64,000 bases of DNA from Clostridia bacterium (GTDB taxonomy: Bacteria > Bacillota > Clostridia > Oscillospirales > Acutalibacteraceae), in assembly GCA_017416285.1 (NCBI GenBank), contig JAFQCU010000007.1, forward strand, positions 1 to 64,000, in the 5' to 3' direction. Positions 50,198 to 58,385 of this stretch are shown piece after piece; the stretch's first letter is position 1; each line of letters starts with the position of its first letter. Both the position numbers and the translations under genes were made by a program. Below the pieces are notes generated by a model. That model made no database searches, was not told where the DNA came from, and saw nothing but the letters and a program-made list of their open reading frames with translations.

Positions 50198-50962
50198 ATG
50201 AAAAATATTTCGGCAACAATAACACCGCCTAATACAATAGAATACCCCTTGCATCAACACAACAAGTGGGAAATAATGTATTATTTAAGCGGCGATGGTG
50301 TTTTGGCCACCGAAGAAAAGGATATACCCTTTAAAAGCGGCAGTATTATTATTGTGCCGCCTAAAACTGTACATGGTTCTATTTCTAAAAAAGGGTTTGT
50401 TAATATTTCTATAAGCGGTGATTTTGAAGGTTATTTTATGTTTAATGCCCCCGTTTTGTTGGAGGATAATCAATATAACGAGGGCAAGCATCTTTCAAGT
50501 CTTATATTTAATAACCGATATGCTGATACGGCATATTTATCGGCTCTGTGCACGGCTTATGTTTGTTTTTTACTTCAAAATGTTGAATGTAAAAGCGGTG
50601 TGAGGATGGCTGTTAGCGGTATTACTACTGAACTTACGGAAAATTTTTCTGATTCGCAGCTGGATGTTTGTGACATACTTAAAAAAAGCGGATATGCCGA
50701 AGATTATATAAGGTCAGAATTTAAAAAGCAGACAGGTCTTACGCCGGTTCAGTTTTTAACGAAAACACGAATTGAACACGCACGGCAGTTGTTGGAAATA
50801 TATGGACATAGCATAACAGTAAACGAGGTTATGCTCGCTTGCGGATTTGAGGATTTATCATATTTTTCAAGACGCTTTAAACAGTTTATCGGTTGTTCAC
50901 CATATACGTATAAAAAAGGAATTTTTAAGGGGTTAAGCTATGAAAACAACAGTAAAGGTTAA
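50198..50962 (+). CDS. AraC-family transcription regulator
   Basis: 254 residues. An N-terminal cupin (PLHQHNKWEIMYYLSGDGVL...GSIIIVPPKTVHG) binds an inducer, and the last 100 residues hold two HTH motifs (YAEDYIRSEFKKQTGLTP; GHSITVNEVMLACGFEDLSYFSRRFKQ). It is divergent from the GH5-DMT operon and probably activates it when an oligosaccharide is present. It overlaps the acyltransferase gene by 23 bases. Confidence 0.93.
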   Translation: MKNISATITPPNTIEYPLHQHNKWEIMYYLSGDGVLATEEKDIPFKSGSIIIVPPKTVHGSISKKGFVNISISGDFEGYFMFNAPVLLEDNQYNEGKHLSSLIFNNRYADTAYLSALCTAYVCFLLQNVECKSGVRMAVSGITTELTENFSDSQLDVCDILKKSGYAEDYIRSEFKKQTGLTPVQFLTKTRIEHARQLLEIYGHSITVNEVMLACGFEDLSYFSRRFKQFIGCSPYTYKKGIFKGLSYENNSKG

Positions 50963-52205
50963 AAGCTATGATGAGGCAATTTCTAAAATTCAGAAAAATC
51001 ATAAAAAACCTATTAAGCCATTATTTGTAATGCAAACACTTATAAGGGTTTTGTCCTTTTTTACACTTTTACCACTTGGCTTTAAATACACTAAAAAGGG
51101 TATGGAAAAAGTTTCTAAAAACGAGCCGTGTCTTTATCTTATGAACCATTCCGCATTTGTTGATTTGCAGATTGCTTCAACAATTCTGTGGCCGAAAAAA
51201 TACAGCATTATTATGACGTCGGACGGGTTTGTAGGTAAAAATTTGTTAATGAAAACTATTGGTTGTATTCCAACCCAAAAGTTTGTAAGTGACAGCGTTT
51301 TGGTACGTGACATTTTTCATTGTATTAAGAAAAACAAAACCTCAGTTTTGTTGTATCCGGAAGCAAGCTACAGCTTCGATGGCAGGGCAACCACCTTGCC
51401 TGAAAGCCTTGGCAAACTTGTTAAAAAATTGGGTGTGCCGGTTGTTATGATAACTACGACAGGTGCCTTTATGCACCAACCGCTTTATAACAATCTTAAA
51501 AAACGCAAGGTTAAAATTTCGGCAGAAATAGAGTGCTTATTAACCGCCGACCAAACGGACAAGCTTTCTTTTGAAGAAATTAACCGAATTATTGGTGAAA
51601 AATTTAATTTTGATAATTTTAAGTGGCAACAGGAAAACAAAATAAAAATCAGTGAAAAATACAGGGCCGATTATCTGCACCGTGTTTTGTATAAATGCCC
51701 GCACTGTGGTGTTGAGGGTGAGACTGTAGGCAAGGGAACAACCCTTACCTGTAATGCGTGCGGCAAGGTGTGGGAGCTTACCGAATATGGTTTTATGAAA
51801 GCTCAAAACGGTGAGACTGAATTTCCGCACGTGCCTGATTGGTACGATTATGAACGCCAGTCGGTAAAAAAAGAGCTTCTTGACGGAAGCTATAACCTTG
51901 ACTGTGATGTGGATATTTATATGCTAACCGATATGAAAGCTATTTATAACGTGGGCAGCGGTCGGCTTATACATAATAATAAGGGCTTTAGATTAACAGG
52001 GTGTGATGGAAAAATAGATTACACTCAAGTGCCTGAGCTTTCCTACAGCCTTTACTCTGATTATTACTGGTATGAAATTGGTGATATGGTTTGTATCGGC
52101 AACGGCAAGGTGCTTTATTACTGCTTCCCGAAGGATAAGTCGATAAGTGTAGCAAAGGTGCGTTTAGCGGCTGAAGAATTATATAAGATTGTTACCGGAA
52201 AATAA
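50940..52205 (+). CDS. PlsC-type acyltransferase with zinc ribbon
   Basis: 421 residues. Acyltransferase motifs NHSAFVD (HX4D, near 69) and YPEASYSFDG (near 140) belong to the 1-acylglycerol-3-phosphate acyltransferase family. After residue 240 comes a four-cysteine ribbon (CPHCGVEGE...CNACGKVWE) and a C-terminal domain of unknown fold with DYERQSVKKEL and a beta-rich end. The ribbon plus tail is not part of standard PlsC, so the acceptor lipid may differ. The start lies within the AraC gene end. Confidence 0.85.
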   Translation: MKTTVKVKSYDEAISKIQKNHKKPIKPLFVMQTLIRVLSFFTLLPLGFKYTKKGMEKVSKNEPCLYLMNHSAFVDLQIASTILWPKKYSIIMTSDGFVGKNLLMKTIGCIPTQKFVSDSVLVRDIFHCIKKNKTSVLLYPEASYSFDGRATTLPESLGKLVKKLGVPVVMITTTGAFMHQPLYNNLKKRKVKISAEIECLLTADQTDKLSFEEINRIIGEKFNFDNFKWQQENKIKISEKYRADYLHRVLYKCPHCGVEGETVGKGTTLTCNACGKVWELTEYGFMKAQNGETEFPHVPDWYDYERQSVKKELLDGSYNLDCDVDIYMLTDMKAIYNVGSGRLIHNNKGFRLTGCDGKIDYTQVPELSYSLYSDYYWYEIGDMVCIGNGKVLYYCFPKDKSISVAKVRLAAEELYKIVTGK

Positions 52206-52245
52206 AAAAACGAGGTCACAAAATCGTGACCTCGTTCAATTTTTA
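52206..52245. terminator. Two-way terminator
   Basis: AACGAGGTCAC-AAAATC-GTGACCTCGTT between convergent genes, T-rich both ways. Confidence 0.92.
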
Positions 52246-52249
52246 TATT

Positions 52250-53203
52250 TTATTGACCCAAAAGACCTGCGCCGATAATACCTGCATCGTTGCCAAGCTC
52301 GGCAATTTTAATTTCGGCAAAATTCTTGCGCATGCTGTGACCGTATTCTTGGTTTCGTGCAAGCTCGGTAAGGGGCTTTAACAGGTAGTCGCCCTCGCCG
52401 CAAACGCCGCCGCCGATGCAAAGTACGTTTGGCTGGAAAATATTAACCATATTAGCAATACCACAAGCGAGATAATAGATGTATTCGTCTACAACCTCTT
52501 GACCTGCCTTATCGCCTTTCTTTGCAGCGTCAAAAGCGGTGCGGCCACTGATATTTTCCATATCGTTTTTAATCATGTCCCACATAATTGTATCTTTTGT
52601 GGACAAAAGCTTATCTTTTGTCATATTTTTAAGACCTGTTGCCGAGCTGTATGCTTCCCAACAGCCCTTGCGTCCGCAACTACAGGTTCTTCCATCGGTT
52701 TTAATAACGGTGTGACCAAGCTCACCGCCTGCAAAGTTAAAGCCCGAATAAAGCTTGCGGTTGATAACAATACCGCCGCCAACACCTGTGCCGAGTGTTA
52801 TCATAATAACGTTGTCGCTGCCCTTACCGGCGCCCATAATAGCTTCACCCAAAGCGGCGGCGTTAGCATCGTTTTCAACGTAAACTTTTTTAACGCCTGT
52901 GCGGGCGGAAAGCTCTGCCGAGATGGGGTAATTTTCCATTTTAACATTGTTTGAATATACAACCATACCCTTTGGCGGCTCAACCGAACCGGGGGTAGCA
53001 ATACCGATGTATGCAATATCATCGGGGGTCAGGTTATTTTTATCCATAAGTGTTTTGCAAAGCTTGCCCATATCATCCATAATTTCGCTTATGTCACGTT
53101 CGGTTCTGGTGGGACATTTTTCTTTTGCAATAATTTTAAAATCCTTGTCCAAAAGACCAACGGCGATATTAGTACCGCCTAAATCTACGCCTATATAATA
53201 CAT
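52250..53203 (-). CDS. glcK: ROK-family glucokinase
   Basis: 317 residues from ATG 53203 (GGAAAGTG site); an upstream frame extension is not supported. YYIGVDLGGTNIAVG gives the phosphate-binding DxGGT, ENDANAAALGEA the catalytic Asp region, and CSCGRKGCWEAYSSATGL the ROK zinc motif. It phosphorylates glucose with ATP. A ROK sugar kinase for another hexose, such as N-acetylglucosamine, is possible since nagA is divergent from it. Confidence 0.92.
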   Translation of the reverse strand: MYYIGVDLGGTNIAVGLLDKDFKIIAKEKCPTRTERDISEIMDDMGKLCKTLMDKNNLTPDDIAYIGIATPGSVEPPKGMVVYSNNVKMENYPISAELSARTGVKKVYVENDANAAALGEAIMGAGKGSDNVIMITLGTGVGGGIVINRKLYSGFNFAGGELGHTVIKTDGRTCSCGRKGCWEAYSSATGLKNMTKDKLLSTKDTIMWDMIKNDMENISGRTAFDAAKKGDKAGQEVVDEYIYYLACGIANMVNIFQPNVLCIGGGVCGEGDYLLKPLTELARNQEYGHSMRKNFAEIKIAELGNDAGIIGAGLLGQ

Positions 53204-53303
53204 AAAAATCACTTTCCTTTTTATATTCCAACTCATTATAGCAAACATAACAATAAAAGTAAACAAAATATTGGATTTTATAGAAAAATTCCCAAAAATC
53301 CTA

Positions 53304-53331
53304 TTGTATTTGCTAAGCAAAATGCTATACT
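53304..53331 (+). promoter_or_regulatory. nagA promoter with internal dyad
   Basis: TTGTAT (53304-53309), 16 bases, TATACT (53326-53331). The dyad TTTGC-TAA-GCAAA (53309-53321) lies between the boxes, an ideal position for repressor binding. Confidence 0.65.
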
Positions 53332-53358
53332 TAAATTGAAAAGGGGAGGTATGCGTTT

Positions 53359-54498
53359 ATGAAGTATATCAAAAACGGAAAATATATTTTACCTGACGGA
53401 ATTTTAGAAAATGTTGTCTTGGCTTATGATGGCAAGATTTGTGGTTTTACAACTGAGGATGAAATCCCCACAGGTGCCGAGGTTATTGATGCAAACGGTG
53501 GCTATGTTGCTCCCGGTCTTGTAGATATTCACATCCACGGTTATTTGGGTGAGGATACCTCTGACGGTAAGGCTGACGGTATTTTCACAATGGCAAACGG
53601 CATTATGAAAAACGGTGTTACCTCTTGGTGCCCGACTACCATGACCGTATCAAGTGAAGAAATTAATACCGCTTTAGAGGTTGTTCGTTCACTTAAGGAA
53701 AAAAGTAAGACTTGGGAAGGCGCTGAAATTTTGGGCGTTAATCTTGAAGGCCCGTTTATCAACCCCAACAAAAAGGGTGCTCAGGCAGGCGAGCATATCA
53801 AAAAGCCGGATGCGCAGTTTATTATTGACAATGCCGATATAATTTCAGTTGCGACAATGGCGCCCGAAATGGAAAACGGCTGCCAGGCAATTAAAGAAAT
53901 TCGTCAAAAATGCAACGTTGCTGTTTCTATCGGTCATAGCGATGCTACCTTTGAGCAGGCTATGGCAGGCATTGAAGCAGGTGCAACACATATCACTCAC
54001 CTTTTCAATGCTCAGACTCCTCTTCATCACCGTAATCCCGGTGTTGTTGGTGCCGGACTTTTGGAAAACGTTACTACCGAGCTTATTGCTGATACCTTCC
54101 ACGTACATAAGGGTCTTTTTGAGCTTATCGCACGCATTAAGGGTGACAATCTTGTGCTTATTACTGACTGTACCCGTGCCGGCGGTATGCCCGACGGTGA
54201 CTACACTTTAGGTGGCCAAAAGATTATTGTTAAGGGTATTCAGTGTCTTTTGGAGGATGGCACAATCGCAGGTAGCGTATTAAAGCTAAATAATGCTGTT
54301 AAAAACGTAAGAGATAATACGGATTTGCCTTTCTGGAAGGTGGTTTCTGCCGCAAGTCTTGCTCCTGCACGTGCTATCGGTGTTGATGACCGCAAGGGCT
54401 CGCTTGAAGCGGGCAAGGATGCTGATATTATTATCACCGACAGTGATTTTAATATACTTAAAACCATTATTGGAGGAGAAGTAAGATATGAAGCTTAA
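53359..54498 (+). CDS. nagA: N-acetylglucosamine-6-phosphate deacetylase
   Basis: 379 residues. Metal and active-site motifs: APGLVDIHIHGYLGEDT, NLEGPFINPNKKGAQ, SIGHSDAT, THLFNAQTPLHHRNPG and LITDCTRAGGMPDG. It removes acetate from GlcNAc-6-phosphate, opening the route to glucosamine-6-phosphate and fructose-6-phosphate; nagB is not in the window. GGGGAGG precedes the ATG. It overlaps the following ROK-like kinase by 11 bases. Confidence 0.96.
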   Translation: MKYIKNGKYILPDGILENVVLAYDGKICGFTTEDEIPTGAEVIDANGGYVAPGLVDIHIHGYLGEDTSDGKADGIFTMANGIMKNGVTSWCPTTMTVSSEEINTALEVVRSLKEKSKTWEGAEILGVNLEGPFINPNKKGAQAGEHIKKPDAQFIIDNADIISVATMAPEMENGCQAIKEIRQKCNVAVSIGHSDATFEQAMAGIEAGATHITHLFNAQTPLHHRNPGVVGAGLLENVTTELIADTFHVHKGLFELIARIKGDNLVLITDCTRAGGMPDGDYTLGGQKIIVKGIQCLLEDGTIAGSVLKLNNAVKNVRDNTDLPFWKVVSAASLAPARAIGVDDRKGSLEAGKDADIIITDSDFNILKTIIGGEVRYEA

Positions 54499-55864
54499 AT
54501 TTGATGCTAAACTTGATCCCAGCTTTATGCCGATGTCGGTTGTTTACCGTGATTTTGTTGCCGAGGCTACCGCTGCAGGCGGCGAAAAGCTTATAATCGG
54601 AATCGAACGCAACAATGGTTATGTTTCTACTTTCGAAACTGTCGTTTTCCCCGAAGGTAGTGGCAAAGACCAAGAGAACATTGATATGATTGAACGTATC
54701 GTTAAATCACTTTTATGGTTCCGTGGTGGTTATAAGGTAATTATTGCAGGCTCTAAGACCATATACGAAGGCGTTGCAAAGGCTTACGCTAAGGATGGCG
54801 CACGTGCTTTCGATAACGATTTTATGGCAGGCGTTTACGAAAAAGAATTTGAAGTTGTTTGGGCTCCGATTGAAGAAGCTCCCAAGGATAACGAAGGCGC
54901 AGCTCCGGTTGGCCGTCATTTAGATGGTTGCCGTATCGGCTTTGACGCAGGCGGTTCTGACCGCAAGGTTAGTGCTGTTATTAACGGCGAAAGTGTATAT
55001 TCTGAAGAAGTTGTTTGGTTCCCCAAGCTTAACGCTGACCCACAGTACCAGTATGACGGAATTTTGTCGGCTATGAAATCTGCTGCTGAACATATGCCCC
55101 GTGTTGATGCTATCGGTGTTTCTTCTGCAGGTGTTTATATTGATAATAAAATAATGGTTGCATCTCTTTTCATTAAGGTTCCCAAGGACGAGTTTGAAAA
55201 GCGTGTTAAGACCATGTATATTGATATCGCTAAAGAATTTGGCGACGTTCCGCTTGAGGTTGCAAACGACGGTGACGTTACTGCTTTGGCAGGTGCTATG
55301 TCACTTGAAGATAACGGCGTTTTAGGTATTGCAATGGGTACCAGTGAAGCCGCAGGCTACGTTGACAACAACGGTAATATCACCGGTTGGCTTAACGAAT
55401 TCGCTTTTGCTCCTGTTGATTTTTCAAAGGACGCAATGGTTGACGAATGGTCGGGCGACTACGGCTGTGGCGTTAAGTACTTCTCACAAGACGGCGTAAT
55501 TAAGCTTGCTCCCGCTGCAGGTATTGAGCTTGATGAAAGCCTCTCACCCGCAGAAAAGCTTAAGGTTGTTCAGGGTCTTATGGAAGAAAATGACCCCCGT
55601 GCGGCTGCTATTTATGACACCATTGGTGTATACTTTGGTTATGCAATCGCATACTATAGCATTTTCTATGATATTAAGCACGTTCTTATTATGGGTCGTG
55701 TTACTTCAGGTAAGGGTGGCGAAATTATTCTTGACCGTGCAAACAAGGTTATTAACGAAGAATTCCCCGACCTTGCAAAGAAATGTCAGCTTCATATTCC
55801 TGATGAAAAGGCTCGTCGTGTAGGTCAGTCTGTGGCTGCTGCATCTCTTCCTAAAATTAAATAA
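54488..55864 (+). CDS. ROK-like (ASKHA-fold) sugar kinase with long N-terminal domain
   Basis: 458 residues. The sugar-kinase half starts near residue 155: RIGFDAGGSDRKVSAV (phosphate loop), VANDGDVTALAGAM (catalytic Asp) and GIAMGTSEAAGYVD (adenosine side). The ROK zinc motif is missing. The first 150 residues (FVAEATAAGGEKLIIGIERNNGYV) are themselves ASKHA-like, perhaps a degenerate lobe. Coupled to nagA, it may phosphorylate N-acetylglucosamine or a related amino sugar. The substrate is an inference from neighbours. Strong codon bias suggests high expression. Confidence 0.75.
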   Translation: MKLKFDAKLDPSFMPMSVVYRDFVAEATAAGGEKLIIGIERNNGYVSTFETVVFPEGSGKDQENIDMIERIVKSLLWFRGGYKVIIAGSKTIYEGVAKAYAKDGARAFDNDFMAGVYEKEFEVVWAPIEEAPKDNEGAAPVGRHLDGCRIGFDAGGSDRKVSAVINGESVYSEEVVWFPKLNADPQYQYDGILSAMKSAAEHMPRVDAIGVSSAGVYIDNKIMVASLFIKVPKDEFEKRVKTMYIDIAKEFGDVPLEVANDGDVTALAGAMSLEDNGVLGIAMGTSEAAGYVDNNGNITGWLNEFAFAPVDFSKDAMVDEWSGDYGCGVKYFSQDGVIKLAPAAGIELDESLSPAEKLKVVQGLMEENDPRAAAIYDTIGVYFGYAIAYYSIFYDIKHVLIMGRVTSGKGGEIILDRANKVINEEFPDLAKKCQLHIPDEKARRVGQSVAAASLPKIK

Positions 55865-55873
55865 TTTTTTGCG

Positions 55874-55909
55874 TTAAGCAGTCGCTTTTGCGGCTGCTTA
55901 AATTTTTTG
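55874..55909 (+). terminator. Terminator of the nagA operon
   Basis: TTAAGCAGTCGC-TTTT-GCGGCTGCTTAA followed by TTTTTT. Confidence 0.88.
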
Positions 55910-55923
55910 ACAATTTTATCATA

Positions 55924-55951
55924 TTGACAAAATATCAATGTTTGATATAAT
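55924..55951 (+). promoter_or_regulatory. Promoter and operator of the HAD-ROK operon
   Basis: TTGACA (55924-55929), 16 bases, TATAAT (55946-55951). A perfect dyad TATCAA-TGT-TTGATA (55933-55947) fills the spacer, so a bound repressor would block the polymerase; the ROK protein two genes on is the natural candidate. Confidence 0.7.
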
Positions 55952-56052
55952 GAGCATATAAGGTCGAATCACTTAAAAGTGTTTCGACAAGCCGATGTAA
56001 TCGGCTGTGCAAAATCAAATTAAATTTAATTCGATTTTGCTATATGCTCATT
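55949..56052 (+). repeat. Cloverleaf-like inverted-repeat element
   Basis: AATGAGCATATA at the left (55949-55960) and its complement TATATGCTCATT at the right (56041-56052) enclose three hairpins: GTCGAA/TTCGAC with inner CACTT/AAGTG, AGCCGATGTAATCGGCT, and GCAAAATC/GATTTTGC. It could be a small MITE or an RNA junction. The left arm overlaps the -10 box, so a transcript from that promoter would contain only part of the outer stem. Confidence 0.65.
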
Positions 56053-56103
56053 GCAATGGCTAAAGCTATTGAATGAATTTAAATGTAGAGTAAGGTGAGG
56101 GTG

Positions 56104-56634
56104 TTGAAGGCTGTTTTTATTGACCGTGACGGTACAATGGGTGGGGATTATTACGTTGAATTTCCGCAAGATTATTATCCGTATGACGGTACACGTGAAG
56201 CGTTTGAGCTTTTGAATAAAAACGGTTTTTCGCCCATTATTTTCACAAATCAGTCCTGCATTGCCAGAAAAAAGGACGGCGGGTATGACTTTGCCGCCGA
56301 GTTTAGGGAAATCGGGGCAAAGGACTGGTTTATTTGCCCTCACGATAATGGTGACAACTGTAACTGCCGAAAGCCTAAAACAGGTCTTTTGGAGCAGGCG
56401 AAAGAAAAATATAATTTGGATTTAAGCGACTGTTACGTTATCGGCGACCGTTGGAGTGATATGGCATCAGGCGGTAAAATGGGCTGTAAGCTTATTTTGG
56501 TTATGACGGGCAGAGGTGAGGAATCACTTAACTGTGACCGTGAAAAGTGGGCTGATTATCAGCCTGTTTATATAGCAGAAAATTTATATCAAGCAGCCGT
56601 TTGGCTTTGTGGAGGTGGGACTTATGAAGGGTAA
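56104..56634 (+). CDS. HAD-family phosphatase, GmhB/HisB-N-like
   Basis: About 177 residues. HAD motifs FIDRDGTMGG, IIFTNQS, KPKTGL and VIGDRWSD, plus the zinc loop CPHDNGDNCNCRKP, match the heptose-bisphosphate/histidinol-phosphatase group. The start is ambiguous: TTG 56104 gives good spacing from AAGGTGAGG, while GTG 56101 or 56095 are also in frame. In other bacteria such enzymes remove a phosphate from sugar bisphosphates. Its tail overlaps the ROK regulator start by 11 bases. Its substrate may be the sugar controlled by that regulator. Confidence 0.85.
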   Translation: MKAVFIDRDGTMGGDYYVEFPQDYYPYDGTREAFELLNKNGFSPIIFTNQSCIARKKDGGYDFAAEFREIGAKDWFICPHDNGDNCNCRKPKTGLLEQAKEKYNLDLSDCYVIGDRWSDMASGGKMGCKLILVMTGRGEESLNCDREKWADYQPVYIAENLYQAAVWLCGGGTYEG

Positions 56635-57769
56635 TACGCAATTAAGACAAGACAGTATTCGTCAAGTGTTATCAGAAATTAAATATAATGGTCCCATATC
56701 TAAGCGTGAGCTTCAGGATAAAACAGGTTTCAGCTGGGGTAAAATATCATTTATTTCCAACCTTTTGCTTAACGAAAAATATGTTATGACGGTTGGTAAG
56801 CAGGAAACTATTGTTGGCAGAAAGCCCGAAGAATTGGATATTAATATAAATGACAATTATATTATCGGTATTGATTTTTATAACGACGGTGTTTTAACGG
56901 TTGTTTGTGACCTTAAGGGTAGGGTTATAAACAAATACCAAGCAAACTTTGAAAAGCAAGATTATGACACTGCACTTGAAACAATGTTTTCACTTGTTAA
57001 AAAAGCTATATATGATAACCCGCAAAGAAAAATTATTGAAATTTCGGTTGCTATGCAATGCGACGTTGATACCGAAAAAGGTATTTCAAAGCAGATAAGA
57101 GCGATTGAAGGTTGGCAAAACGTTCCCGTTAGCCAGCTGCTATATGAAAAGTTTAATATACCAACACTGTTGCTTCACGACCCGGATTGTCTTTTGTATG
57201 CTGAACGTTTTTACGGTTCTTTAAGGGACGATAATGTGCAAAACGTGGCACATTTGCGTCTTGACCACCAAGGCATAGGTATTGCCGCACTTTTAGACGG
57301 TGAAATGTTTACCGGTGTTAATTCCCGTAAATGTGAAATCGGCACGGTTGCCGTTCCGGACGACAAGGGCGGTTACGAGTTGCTTTATAATATACTTAAT
57401 AAAAGCTACGTTAAGCGTGAATACCGTTATATTACGGGCGAGGATTTGAGCTGTGATGAGATTGCCGATTTAGCTCGAAAAGGTGACGATAATGCAAAAC
57501 TGATTTTTAAGCGACAAGCAATGGCGCTGGGTTTTGCGTTTAATGGTATGATAAGTCTTCTAAACACTGAAAAGATTGTACTTTTTGGTGAATACGTAAA
57601 GTATCTCGATTTAATTTTGCCCGATGCACAAAAGGTGGCACGTGATTTATTATACGGTTATTGCCCCGAAATTGTAATTTCTGGTCTTCAAAACGATGCC
57701 GCTGCAGTGGGTGCTGCACTTTGTGCTTCCGACAGGGTGATAGGTTCGCTTGAATTTTCGGAAAATTAG
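56624..57769 (+). CDS. ROK-family transcription repressor (NagC/XylR type)
   Basis: 381 residues from ATG 56624 behind GGAGGTGGG. The N-terminal winged helix (QVLSEIKYNGPISKRELQDKTGFSWGKISFI) precedes a ROK domain that has lost kinase features: YIIGIDFYNDG replaces the DxGGT loop and no zinc CxCGxxGC is seen. Such proteins repress sugar genes until the sugar binds. Likely targets are its own promoter dyad at 55933 and perhaps the decayed isomerase gene downstream. Confidence 0.88.
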   Translation: MKGNTQLRQDSIRQVLSEIKYNGPISKRELQDKTGFSWGKISFISNLLLNEKYVMTVGKQETIVGRKPEELDININDNYIIGIDFYNDGVLTVVCDLKGRVINKYQANFEKQDYDTALETMFSLVKKAIYDNPQRKIIEISVAMQCDVDTEKGISKQIRAIEGWQNVPVSQLLYEKFNIPTLLLHDPDCLLYAERFYGSLRDDNVQNVAHLRLDHQGIGIAALLDGEMFTGVNSRKCEIGTVAVPDDKGGYELLYNILNKSYVKREYRYITGEDLSCDEIADLARKGDDNAKLIFKRQAMALGFAFNGMISLLNTEKIVLFGEYVKYLDLILPDAQKVARDLLYGYCPEIVISGLQNDAAAVGAALCASDRVIGSLEFSEN

Positions 57770-57880
57770 GTAAATATGTGTTGCCGCTACAGTTATATTT
57801 GTTGCGGTTCGCATTTTTATAAAGCGTTATGTCAAAAAATGATATAATTAATATCGATTTCTTTCAAGGAGGAAATATAA

Positions 57881-58207
57881 ATGGTAAAATTAAAAATCGG
57901 TTTAGTTGGCACAAGTCAGTTAAGCTTCCCTGGTAATAAGGAAGCAGCTTTTAATGCTTGAGATGACGCAATGAAAAAGCATGACGAAGCAATGGGCTTT
58001 GATTTGGGGGTTCATCCCGAAACTGTAATCGTTAGGGAAGACGCTGTTAAGGCTGAAATTGAAAAGATGCTTAAAAACCTTAAAGAGGTTGGCGTTGACG
58101 GCGAGGCTTACGTTAATTATCAGCTTAAAAACTCAATCGACCGTTATGCATTCTGCTTCCAAATGCACGGTCTTACCTCAAAGCTTTTAAAGGCTTTAGG
58201 TAAATAA
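57881..58207 (+). pseudogene. Remnant of a fucose/arabinose-isomerase-like gene
   Basis: A good AAGGAGG site leads to ATG 57881 and the frame MVKLKIGLVGTSQLSFPGNK EAAFNA, then TGA at 57959-57961. The same frame continues as DDAMKKHDEAMGFDLGVHPETVIVREDAVKAE and ends at 58205 with DRYAFCFQMHGLTSKLLKALG. The opening matches the N-terminal Rossmann start of fucose-isomerase-like proteins and the end resembles their C-terminus, while the roughly 350 residues between are missing. So it carries both an internal deletion and an in-frame stop. Recoding of the TGA is not supported. Confidence 0.7.
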
Positions 58208-58220
58208 TGTCAAATGGTTT

Positions 58221-58266
58221 TAAAACAACTCTGCTTTTTAATTAAAGCAGAGTTGTTTTTGTTTTT
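58221..58266 (+). terminator. Rho-independent terminator
   Basis: AAAACAACTCTGCTTT pairs with AAAGCAGAGTTGTTTT around TTAATT; a long stem still intact after the pseudogene. Confidence 0.92.
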
Positions 58267-58305
58267 CTATAGTTTGCAAATTGTATGGTTTTTTCTTTGT
58301 TGTCG

Positions 58306-58334
58306 TTGACAATATATATTATATGTGGTAAAAT
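58306..58334 (+). promoter_or_regulatory. Promoter of the aminotransferase gene
   Basis: TTGACA (58306-58311), 17 bases, TAAAAT (58329-58334). Confidence 0.8.
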
Positions 58335-58385
58335 ATTAATTAATTATGCGATGATTTCCCAACAGTGAAAGAAGGGTGACTTTTA

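Noticed and set aside
57959..57961. TGA as a selenocysteine or reassigned codon
   Set aside because: No SECIS-like hairpin was evident, isomerases of this kind have no selenocysteine at this point, and the rest of the protein is deleted.
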